Source of the DNA: Streptomyces europaeiscabiei | Lineage (GTDB): Bacteria; Actinomycetota; Actinomycetes; Streptomycetales; Streptomycetaceae | DNA: 33,232 nt | NCBI RefSeq assembly: GCF_001550375.1 | Contig: NZ_LRTR01000802.1 | Location: 1 to 33,232, forward strand | Direction: 5' to 3' | Shown here: piece after piece, positions 24,938 through 31,385 of the stretch | Numbering within the stretch: position 1 is the first letter of the stretch | Layout: the number at the start of each line of letters is the position of its first letter | Made by a program: the position numbers and the translations under genes | Notes under the pieces: model-generated | The model's database searches: none | What the model saw: only the letters and a program-made list of their open reading frames with translations | What the model was told of the DNA's origin: nothing

Positions 24938-26499
24938 GGCCGGATCCCTTCTCCAGCTATGGCAGGAGCCTGTACCGGCTCGACTGCTGAGGCAAGTGTG
25001 GTCAGGAGTGGCGGGACGTCGAGGAGGACGCCCACGGTGCCGAGGATGTAGAAGTCGGGCCGCCACAGCACGGCTGCACGGCCGGTCTCGTCGAACCAGC
25101 GCCCGTAGACGCCGCCGACATCGGTGATCCCGTCGGTGGTGAGCCGGCGGTCGGTGAGGTGGTGGTCGGTGAGGTGGTGGACGGCGACGCCGAGCCCTGC
25201 GGCGCGTTCGGTGGTCGAGGCGTCGAGCGAGGCGCCCTCGCGGCTGTCGACGAGGAGGACGAACCCACGACCGAGGACCTCGTCGAAAAGTCCCTCGGCG
25301 CCCTGCGACTCCACCCGGCCGTGGGGCATCAGGTGTCCTGCGCGCGGGGACTCGTCGTGCAGGCCGGGGCCGAGGCCGGGGAAGCGCATCTTCTCGGGGC
25401 GCCCGTCCGTCTCGCGCAGCGCGATCAGGCGGGCGTCCCGCTCGGCGGCGGCCACCGGATCGCGCATGGTCTGCACCCGACCCAGCTCGATGCCCTTGGC
25501 GATGATGGCCCGCACATGCGGCTCGCGTTCGCTCTGGTACGTGTCCAGGAGGGCATCGTCGGCACCTCGCAGCACGGCGTCGAGCTTGAACGCGATGTTC
25601 TGCGCGTCCCGGATGCCCGAGCACATGCCCTGCCCGAGGAAGGGCGGCATCTGGTGGGCCGCGTCCCCGGCGAGCAGGATCCGGCCGCTGCGCCAGCGCT
25701 CCGCGACGAGCGAGCGGAAGGTGTAGGTGGCGACGCGGACGAGCTCCGCCTGCGAGCGGTCGAGGTAGGCGGCGACCCGTGCCCACACCCGATCGGGCTC
25801 CCGCTCGACGGCGAAGGAGTCGGCCGAGTCGAGCATGAAGCTGAACCGGTGGTGCTCAGGGCCCAGCGAGATGATCGATGTCGGCTGCCCGGGGTCACAG
25901 ACCTGGCGGGCCTTGGGGATGTCCGTGGCACCGGTCAGACGGAAGTCGCAGACCATCCACGGCTCGGAGAAGCCGTAGTCCTCCTGGTCGATGCCGAGCG
26001 AGCCCCGGGTGAAGCTGTTGCCACCGTCGCAGGCAACGACGTACCGGGCCGAGACGTCCATGCCGCTTCCCTCGACCTGGATGTCCACGCCGTGGCGCGT
26101 GCTGTGCAGGCCGGTGACCCGGGAGTCCATCCGGATCTCGACATTCCCGAGGGCGCGGACCAGGCCGTCGAGGGTGTCCTCCAGGTAGGGCTGGTACATC
26201 ATGTACCACTCCGCCCAGCCCTGGCTCCCGACGGCGGCGAAGTCGTGCTCGATGAGCAACTCGCCGGCGCCGTTGCGCCACTCGTAGTTCCGTTGGACGT
26301 GCAGTGTGGGCAGCAGATCGCGGGAGATGCCGAGGCGGTCGAAGGTCCGCATCGTCTCGTCGTCGAAGATGGCGGCGCGCGGAAGGTTGTAGAGGGTCGG
26401 GTAGCGCTCAAGGACGACCACGTCATGGCCTGCCTGCCCGAGCAGCGCCGCGGTGACCATGCCCACGGGCCCGTACCCGATGACGGCGACGTCGTACAC
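24934..26499 (-). CDS. FAD-dependent aromatic hydroxylase, probable resorcinol 4-hydroxylase
   Basis: A protein of 521 residues of the class A flavoprotein monooxygenase group (MhpA/PheA-like). GTG 26499 was chosen: GGAGG lies eight bases upstream and the FAD fold starts at once. Motifs are GYGPVG (8-13, dinucleotide-binding), D158-G159 (VVACDGGNSFTR) and G278-D279 (ILLAGDAAHQMPPFLGQGM). The last 150 residues form a thioredoxin-like C-terminal domain as in MhpA, with a duplicated HHLTD segment. In the pathway it would hydroxylate resorcinol to hydroxyquinol with NAD(P)H and oxygen. The regiospecificity is inferred from the enzymes around it: decarboxylase before, hydroxyquinol dioxygenase after. 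It is 16 nt downstream of the decarboxylase. Confidence 0.88.
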   Translation of the reverse strand: MYDVAVIGYGPVGMVTAALLGQAGHDVVVLERYPTLYNLPRAAIFDDETMRTFDRLGISRDLLPTLHVQRNYEWRNGAGELLIEHDFAAVGSQGWAEWYMMYQPYLEDTLDGLVRALGNVEIRMDSRVTGLHSTRHGVDIQVEGSGMDVSARYVVACDGGNSFTRGSLGIDQEDYGFSEPWMVCDFRLTGATDIPKARQVCDPGQPTSIISLGPEHHRFSFMLDSADSFAVEREPDRVWARVAAYLDRSQAELVRVATYTFRSLVAERWRSGRILLAGDAAHQMPPFLGQGMCSGIRDAQNIAFKLDAVLRGADDALLDTYQSEREPHVRAIIAKGIELGRVQTMRDPVAAAERDARLIALRETDGRPEKMRFPGLGPGLHDESPRAGHLMPHGRVESQGAEGLFDEVLGRGFVLLVDSREGASLDASTTERAAGLGVAVHHLTDHHLTDRRLTTDGITDVGGVYGRWFDETGRAAVLWRPDFYILGTVGVLLDVPPLLTTLASAVEPVQAPAIAGEGIRP

Positions 26500-26515
26500 G
26501 TTCGTTTCCTCCCGC

Positions 26516-27502
26516 TCATACGCCCGCGAACGCGGGTGCGGTGGTGAGGCCGAGCAGCTTCTCGGCGTTCTGGTGACCGATCTTGAGCCGGTCGGCGTCG
26601 CTGATCGGGGCGTCGCGCAGAAACCTTGTGGCCGTCGCGATGTCCTCGAAGGGGTAGTCGGTGCCGAAGAGGATGTGGTCGGCACCCATCGAGAGCAGGG
26701 CGGTGAGCAGCGGGGCGGAGGAGCAGACGCCGCTGGTCGTGATGTAGAGGTTGTGGCGGAGGTACTCCGAGGGGCGCCCCCGCTTGAGCTCGATGCCGTG
26801 GTGCGCGTGGAAGTCCCAGCGGGAGTCCATGCGCCACATCACGAACGGCAGGCCTTCTCCCATGTGGCCGAGCAGCAGCTTGGCGTTCGGGAAGTCGTCG
26901 AAGACCCCGCCGAAGATCAGGCGCAGGACGTGAGTGGCGGTGTCGATGCCCCAGCTCCACATCGGCCCGACGAGTTCCGGGTGTCCGGACAGCACGTGCG
27001 CGGTGTCGACGCCGTTGGCCGGGTGCAGGTAGAGCGGCACGTCGAGGTGCTCGGCGCGCTCCCACACGACGCGCAGGGCGGGGTCGTCCAGGTACCTGCC
27101 GTGGGTGTGGGCGTTGACCAGTGCGCCGCGCAGGCCGAGCTGCGTGACCGCGCGTTCCAGCTCGTCGGCCGCGGCCTCGGGGTCCTGCAGGGGCAGCGCG
27201 GCGAAGCCGGAGAAGCGGTCGGGGTGTTCGGCGATGACGCCGGTGAGGAAGTCGTTGACCGTGATCGCCTGGCGTACGGCGGCGGACGGGTCCTGCTCCG
27301 CCTGAAGACCGGGGGAGTTCAGCGACAGCACCTGCATGTCCAGGCCGGCGGCGTCCATGGTGTCGAGGCGTTCCTCGGTGAGGTCGAGGAGCCGGCGGGA
27401 GGCTTCGGCCCAGGCGCCGGGCTGGGCGATGGACGCGGTCGACGCGCCATGGCCCACCAGGTCGGGGGTCACGAAGTGCTCTTCGAGGCCGATCAGCTTC
27501 AT
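26516..27502 (-). CDS. Gamma-resorcylate (2,6-dihydroxybenzoate) decarboxylase
   Basis: A protein of 328 residues of the amidohydrolase/ACMSD superfamily. ATG 27502 has GAGGAG nine bases upstream. Metal ligands expected for the family are E7 and H9 (GLEEHF), H160 (PLYLHPANG), H213 (LLGHMGEGLPFVMWRMD) and D282 (LFGTDYPFED). Close agreement with known gamma-resorcylate decarboxylases runs through LSLNSPGLQA, GFAALPLQDPEAA, LRGALVN and YITTSG. It removes the carboxyl of 2,6-dihydroxybenzoate without cofactor or oxygen, giving resorcinol. First gene of the five-gene operon. The same set of functions is known from the tsd genes of Rhodococcus jostii RHA1. A related substrate (2,3-dihydroxybenzoate or salicylate) cannot be excluded. 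Confidence 0.88.
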   Translation of the reverse strand: MKLIGLEEHFVTPDLVGHGASTASIAQPGAWAEASRRLLDLTEERLDTMDAAGLDMQVLSLNSPGLQAEQDPSAAVRQAITVNDFLTGVIAEHPDRFSGFAALPLQDPEAAADELERAVTQLGLRGALVNAHTHGRYLDDPALRVVWERAEHLDVPLYLHPANGVDTAHVLSGHPELVGPMWSWGIDTATHVLRLIFGGVFDDFPNAKLLLGHMGEGLPFVMWRMDSRWDFHAHHGIELKRGRPSEYLRHNLYITTSGVCSSAPLLTALLSMGADHILFGTDYPFEDIATATRFLRDAPISDADRLKIGHQNAEKLLGLTTAPAFAGV

Positions 27503-27827
27503 TGCGGAGTTCTCCTCGGGGAGGGGTGGGTGTTCGCAGCCGATGTCTCGTATGCGGGGGTGCGGCGATGCCCGGCTCGGTGTGAGTGGCCGGGAGGTGG
27601 ATGCGCCGGTGTCTGCGCCGGAGGGTTGAGCGGCTCCGGGCGGCTGCGAAACGGGCCGCCGGTGTGACCGGGGCACTCGGGGGAGGTGAGTGCCACCGCT
27701 GTCGCAGTTCACCAGAACGTAACGCGTTCTGCAATAGTGAATGTAAGATCTGTTCGTGATCGGCGGTCGGCGCTCGTCGCGTCGATAGGCTGAGCACCGT
27801 CATTCACCTGCGGGAAGAGAGCGCGCT
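27503..27827. promoter_or_regulatory. Divergent control region of the resorcylate operon and IclR gene
   Basis: The 325 bp between two outward genes hold no ORF of substance. An inverted repeat (27713-27731) lies in an AT-richer block (27710-27760), which also includes TAAGAT (27744-27749), a possible -10 for the IclR gene. On the opposite strand TTACAT/TTGCAG hexamers could serve the operon. The operon transcript would then carry a leader of about 200 nt. Confidence 0.55.
27713..27731. promoter_or_regulatory. Candidate IclR operator (7-bp inverted repeat)
   Basis: CAGAACG (27713-27719) and CGTTCTG (27725-27731) are exact complements separated by TAACG. Length, spacing and location between regulator and target fit an IclR-family site. 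Confidence 0.6.
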
Positions 27828-28610
27828 GTGACCGAGAGCGACCCCAAGGAGAACGGGGAGCGTCAGGGCATCCAGTCCGTCGAGACCGCGATGCGGGTCC
27901 TGCTGGCGCTGGAGAACGGCGGCGGAGCGCTGAGCCTGTCGGCGATCGCACAGGCGAGTGGCATGCAGCCCAGCAAGGTGCACCGCTATCTCGTCAGCCT
28001 CGGTCGCATAGGGCTGACCTCGCAGGATCCCGCCTCCGGTCTCTACGACTTCGGGGCCGCGATGCGCCGCATGGGCGCCGAAGCGCTGCGTCGCACCAAC
28101 GAGGTGGCGGTGGCGGGCCGCCACGCGACGCAGCTTCGCGACCGCACGGGCCACTCCGTGAACCTGGCCGTGTGGGGGGACCGTGGTCCGCTCGTGGTGA
28201 GCTGGGCGTACGGCACCCGCCCGCTTCCCCTGACGGTGCGCGTCGGCGCCACGCTCCCCCTGCTCACGTCCTCCGTGGGCCAGGTCTTCCTCGCCCACCT
28301 GCCCGAGAGTCTCACCGGCGAGGTGCTGGGCGGAGAGCTCCGCGGCAAGGAGGCGGAGTGGACGGGCGAGCGCCTCGCGGCCACCCGGGCGCAGGTCCGC
28401 GAGGAGGGACACGCGGTGACGCACAGCGGTGTGATCCCGGGCATCATCTCGGTCGCCGCGCCCGTCTTCGCGGCGAACGACCCGCTGCCGCTCGCCGTCT
28501 CCGTCGTCCTGCCCGAGAGCCTCGGCACCCCGGACCACCTCGCCGAGGTGACCCGTGAACTGCACGACACGGTGGCTGCGGCGTCGCACGAGCTGGGGTA
28601 CCTGTCGTAG
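27828..28610 (+). CDS. IclR-family transcriptional regulator
   Basis: A protein of 260 residues, the usual length. GTG 27828 has GGGAAGAGAG upstream. Residues 15-75 are the IclR winged helix (IQSVETAMRVLLALENGGGA, ALSLSAIAQASGMQPSKVHRY). Residues 90-255 are the effector-binding domain (GHSVNLAVWGDRGPLVVSW, VRVGATLPLLTSSVGQVFLA, SVAAPVFAANDPLPLAVSVV). IclR proteins commonly control aromatic catabolic genes and bind pathway acids. Divergence from the resorcylate operon makes that operon its likely target; whether it represses or activates is not visible. Confidence 0.92.
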   Translation: MTESDPKENGERQGIQSVETAMRVLLALENGGGALSLSAIAQASGMQPSKVHRYLVSLGRIGLTSQDPASGLYDFGAAMRRMGAEALRRTNEVAVAGRHATQLRDRTGHSVNLAVWGDRGPLVVSWAYGTRPLPLTVRVGATLPLLTSSVGQVFLAHLPESLTGEVLGGELRGKEAEWTGERLAATRAQVREEGHAVTHSGVIPGIISVAAPVFAANDPLPLAVSVVLPESLGTPDHLAEVTRELHDTVAAASHELGYLS

Positions 28611-28649
28611 CGCCCCCGGGGCAGCCCTCAGGTCCTGCCTGGCGGATCA

Positions 28650-28687
28650 CGCCGCGGACCCGAGGTCCGGCGCGCCGGTCCGCGGCG
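28650..28687 (+). terminator. Terminator of the IclR gene
   Basis: A perfect 11-bp stem (28650-28660 with 28677-28687) and a 16-nt loop, 39 nt past the stop. It separates the gene from the convergent PaaX gene. Confidence 0.72.
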
Positions 28688-28851
28688 TTGTCGTCGGTCG
28701 CCGACTCGCCCACGCTCGGCATCGGTCGAGCGGGAAGGCCCCCGTCGCGTCGACGCCCTTCTCCGCCTTGCAGGTCGACGCACGAGACACTGCTCGACGG
28801 CGGCGACAAGGGCGTCGCCGAGCGACCGCGACCTGATCCGCCGGTCAGGCC

Positions 28852-29685
28852 CTACTCGTCGGGACGTGGGCCGGCCACCTCGTCGGGACGTGGGCCGACC
28901 ACCTCGTCGTAGTGGGTCTCGGCCGACGGTCCGAGGATCTCGTGGGCCTCCAGGAACATCTCGTGCGCATCTTGGCCCACCCAGCCCGCCGGGAGGAGCT
29001 CGGTCGGCAGGTCCGGGTCGCGGAAGGGGAACTTGCGGTAGTCGTAGGTCAGCCGCATGCGCTCGACCAGCGCCTCCTCGGGGCTGAGGTGCCCGGCCCG
29101 GTACGACGGCATGCGGCTGCGGTAGGTGCGCAGCAGCTCCCGGTAGTCCTCGTTGAGGGCGGCGAGGTCCCAGCTGCGCGCCGCCATCTCGCGGTCGACG
29201 GGCAGCCCGCCGGACTGGCAGCGCAGGGTGTCCAGGCGGATGGCCGGCTCGTCCGCGAACTTCTCCCGGACCTGCTGGAGCCGGTCGTGCGGGGAGACGT
29301 ACGTGGACGGGGCCAGGGGGCCGAAGCCCAGCCAGGCCAGGTCCTTGCGGATGCGGTCGCGTACACCGCGCTCACTCTCGGGGACCGAGTAGATGACCAT
29401 GTACCAGTGGCGGTCCCAGTCGGACGGTGCCCGGTCGAAGATGCGTGAGCGGCCCTCGTCGAGGAGCTGGAGACTGCGCTTGTTCAGCGCGTACAGCGTC
29501 TCCCTGCCCTCGCGCCGGACGTCGAACCAGCCCTCCTTGCGCAGGCGCGCGAGAACCACCCGCACCGTGCTCTCACCGACACCGAAGCAGCCCATCAGTG
29601 TGCTGAGGGTACGCAGTCGGGCGGCGCCGCCGCGGTAGCGGACGTAGTCGCCGAAGAGGTCGAAGACGATCGATCGAGGCTTCAC
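28852..29685 (-). CDS. PaaX-family transcriptional regulator
   Basis: A protein of 277 residues. GTG 29685 was chosen because the family domain starts immediately (VKPRSIVFDLFGDYVRYRGG); the frame stays open upstream, but that part is not protein-like. Residues 1-75 are the winged helix (GVGESTVRVVLARLRKEGWF, DVRREGRETLYAL). The middle segment (HWYMVIYSVPESERGVRDRI ... LAWLGFGPLAPSTYVSP) is the Cas2-like PaaX domain, and the C-terminal domain follows. PaaX of E. coli represses phenylacetate genes and is released by phenylacetyl-CoA. It is divergent from the hydroxylase/CoA-synthetase pair, so an aryl-CoA effector is likely. The tail carries a duplicated GPRPDEV element. Confidence 0.9.
   Translation of the reverse strand: MKPRSIVFDLFGDYVRYRGGAARLRTLSTLMGCFGVGESTVRVVLARLRKEGWFDVRREGRETLYALNKRSLQLLDEGRSRIFDRAPSDWDRHWYMVIYSVPESERGVRDRIRKDLAWLGFGPLAPSTYVSPHDRLQQVREKFADEPAIRLDTLRCQSGGLPVDREMAARSWDLAALNEDYRELLRTYRSRMPSYRAGHLSPEEALVERMRLTYDYRKFPFRDPDLPTELLPAGWVGQDAHEMFLEAHEILGPSAETHYDEVVGPRPDEVAGPRPDE
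28855..28902. repeat. 24-bp tandem duplication in the PaaX 3' end
   Basis: Two units (28855-28878 and 28879-28902) agree at 23 of 24 bases and encode the tail repeat GPRPDEV/AGPRPDE. The copy number changes only the last residues of the protein. Confidence 0.85.
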
Positions 29686-29867
29686 GGAATCGACTATTTC
29701 ACACGGACGGCCGTCGCAATGGTGAGGCATCCGGCCAAGGAACCCCTGTTCCCCGTGGTGAAGCCACCTCGGCAATGCGTTACAAATTATTGACGCCCGT
29801 GTATCCATTGACACAATATGCGTCCGGGCCTGAGTCTGGGCTTGTACTCGACGTGGAGGCAGGAGCC
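29686..29867. promoter_or_regulatory. Divergent control region, PaaX gene / CoA-dependent unit
   Basis: The region 29780-29820 is markedly AT-rich. TTGACG (29790-29795) followed after 18 nt by CAATAT (29814-29819) is a possible promoter for the hydroxylase. GTGT-N8-ACAC (29799-29814 region) is an inverted repeat in the same place and a candidate regulator site. GGAGG at 29855-29859 is the ribosome site that fixes the ATG at 29868. Confidence 0.5.
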
Positions 29868-31385
29868 ATGGTTTCTCGGATCGCTTGCGTGGGAGGCGGC
29901 CCCGGCGGGCTGTTCTTCGCGGCACTCATCAAGCAGGCCGATCCGTCGGTCGAGGTGACGGTCTTCGAGCGGAACCGCCCGGAGGACACCTTCGGCTTCG
30001 GCGTGGTCTTCTCGGACGCGACGCTGGCCGCCATCCACGCCGCGGATCCCGTGCTGCGCAACGCGCTCGCGGAGCACGGCCGGCACTGGGACGACATCGA
30101 GGTGCGGCTCAAGGGGCAGCGGATCCGGTGCGGCGGCAACGGCATGGCCGCCATCACCCGCAAGACCCTGCTCAGCCTGCTGCACCGGCGGGCCGAGGAG
30201 GTCGGCGTCGAGCTCCGGTTCAGCCACGAGGTTCCCGCGGATCCCGAACAGCTGGCCGACTATGACCTGATCGTGGCCGCCGACGGGGCGAACTCCCGGT
30301 TCCGTGACCGTCTCGCCGACGTGCTCGTGCCGGAGGTGGAGGTCGCGACCGCCAAGTTCATCTGGTTCGGCACGAACTACCTCTTCGACGGGCTTACCTT
30401 CGTGCACGAGCACGGCCCGCACGGCACCTTCGCCGTGCACGGCTACCCGATCAGCGACAGCGTCAGCACCTTCATCGTCGAGACCGACGAGAAGTCCTGG
30501 CGGCGTGCGGGCCTCGACGAGTTCGACAGCGCGCAACCGCCCGGCCCGAGCGACGAGAAGACCAAGCAGTACCTGGAGAAGCTCTTCGCCGGGCAGATCG
30601 ACGGGCACGACCTGCTGGTCAACAACTCCCGCTGGGGCAACTTCCGCACCCGGCGCACCCGGCGCTGGCACAGCGGCAACGTCGTCCTGCTCGGCGACGC
30701 CGCGCACACCGCGCACTTCTCCGTCGGCTCCGGCACCAAGATGGCCATGGAGGACGCGATCGCCCTCGCCGACAGCCTCCTCGACCACCGCGACGACCTC
30801 GCGAGCGCCCTGAACGCGTACGAGGCGGCGCGGCAGCCGTCAGTGGCGAAGATCCAGGGCGCCGCCCGGCCGAGCCTGTCGTGGTGGGAGCACTTCGGGC
30901 GCTACCACGACGCGTTCGAACCGACGCAGTTCGCCTTCCACTTCATCTCCCGCAGCATCGGCAAGGAACGGATCGCGCGCCGCGACCCGGAGTTCGTCGA
31001 GCAGGCCCTACAGCACTGGCGGGCGGCGCACGAAGGGCTGGATCCCCTGGACACGCCGTTCCGGGAGTTCGGCGGACGGCGGCTGACCGCGGCGGAGCTC
31101 GCGGCGCTGCGATCCGAGGGGTGCCTGTGGCTCGCCGCACCGCAGGCTGAGGCCCAACTACCCCAAAACTACGGAGAGTTGGGTGAAGCCCTGAGTGGCG
31201 ACACACCGCCGGATCTGGTCGCCGTGCACGGCGGAACCCCGCTCACCCGGTCGCTGCTCGCCGAACAGATCCGGCTGGAGCACGGCGTACCCGCACTGAT
31301 CGTGGAGGACACGATGGACGACGACCGGGCCGAGACGCTGCTGCTGTCCGGGCGCGCCGACCTGGTGGCGGGGGAGCGGGCATGA
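29868..31385 (+). CDS. Salicylyl-CoA 5-hydroxylase-like FAD monooxygenase with C-terminal remnant
   Basis: A protein of 505 residues; ATG 29868 has GGAGG eight bases upstream. FAD motifs: GGGPGG (9-14), D139-G140 (VAADGANSRFR), G276-D277 (VLLGDAAHTAHFSVGSGTKM). The stretch NRPEDTFGFGVVFSDATL, the ITRKTLLSLLHRRAEE block and the HFSVGSGTKMAMEDAIALAD block are characteristic of salicylyl-CoA 5-hydroxylase and of the FAD half of 2-aminobenzoyl-CoA monooxygenase/reductase. Those bifunctional enzymes (about 780 residues) continue into an old-yellow-enzyme barrel. Here the FAD part ends near residue 375, and residues about 450-505 (LTRSLLAEQIRLEHGVPALI ... LLLSGRADLV) resemble only the last beta/alpha unit of such a barrel. 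The likely reaction is NAD(P)H- and O2-dependent hydroxylation of an aromatic acyl-CoA. Its stop overlaps the next start (ATGA). Confidence 0.85.
   Translation: MVSRIACVGGGPGGLFFAALIKQADPSVEVTVFERNRPEDTFGFGVVFSDATLAAIHAADPVLRNALAEHGRHWDDIEVRLKGQRIRCGGNGMAAITRKTLLSLLHRRAEEVGVELRFSHEVPADPEQLADYDLIVAADGANSRFRDRLADVLVPEVEVATAKFIWFGTNYLFDGLTFVHEHGPHGTFAVHGYPISDSVSTFIVETDEKSWRRAGLDEFDSAQPPGPSDEKTKQYLEKLFAGQIDGHDLLVNNSRWGNFRTRRTRRWHSGNVVLLGDAAHTAHFSVGSGTKMAMEDAIALADSLLDHRDDLASALNAYEAARQPSVAKIQGAARPSLSWWEHFGRYHDAFEPTQFAFHFISRSIGKERIARRDPEFVEQALQHWRAAHEGLDPLDTPFREFGGRRLTAAELAALRSEGCLWLAAPQAEAQLPQNYGELGEALSGDTPPDLVAVHGGTPLTRSLLAEQIRLEHGVPALIVEDTMDDDRAETLLLSGRADLVAGERA

Noticed and set aside
24938..25786. 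N-terminal extension of the MFS transporter frame
   Set aside because: The open frame is Arg/Pro-rich and lies wholly over the hydroxylase gene. The true start is the ATG coupled to the hydroxylase stop.
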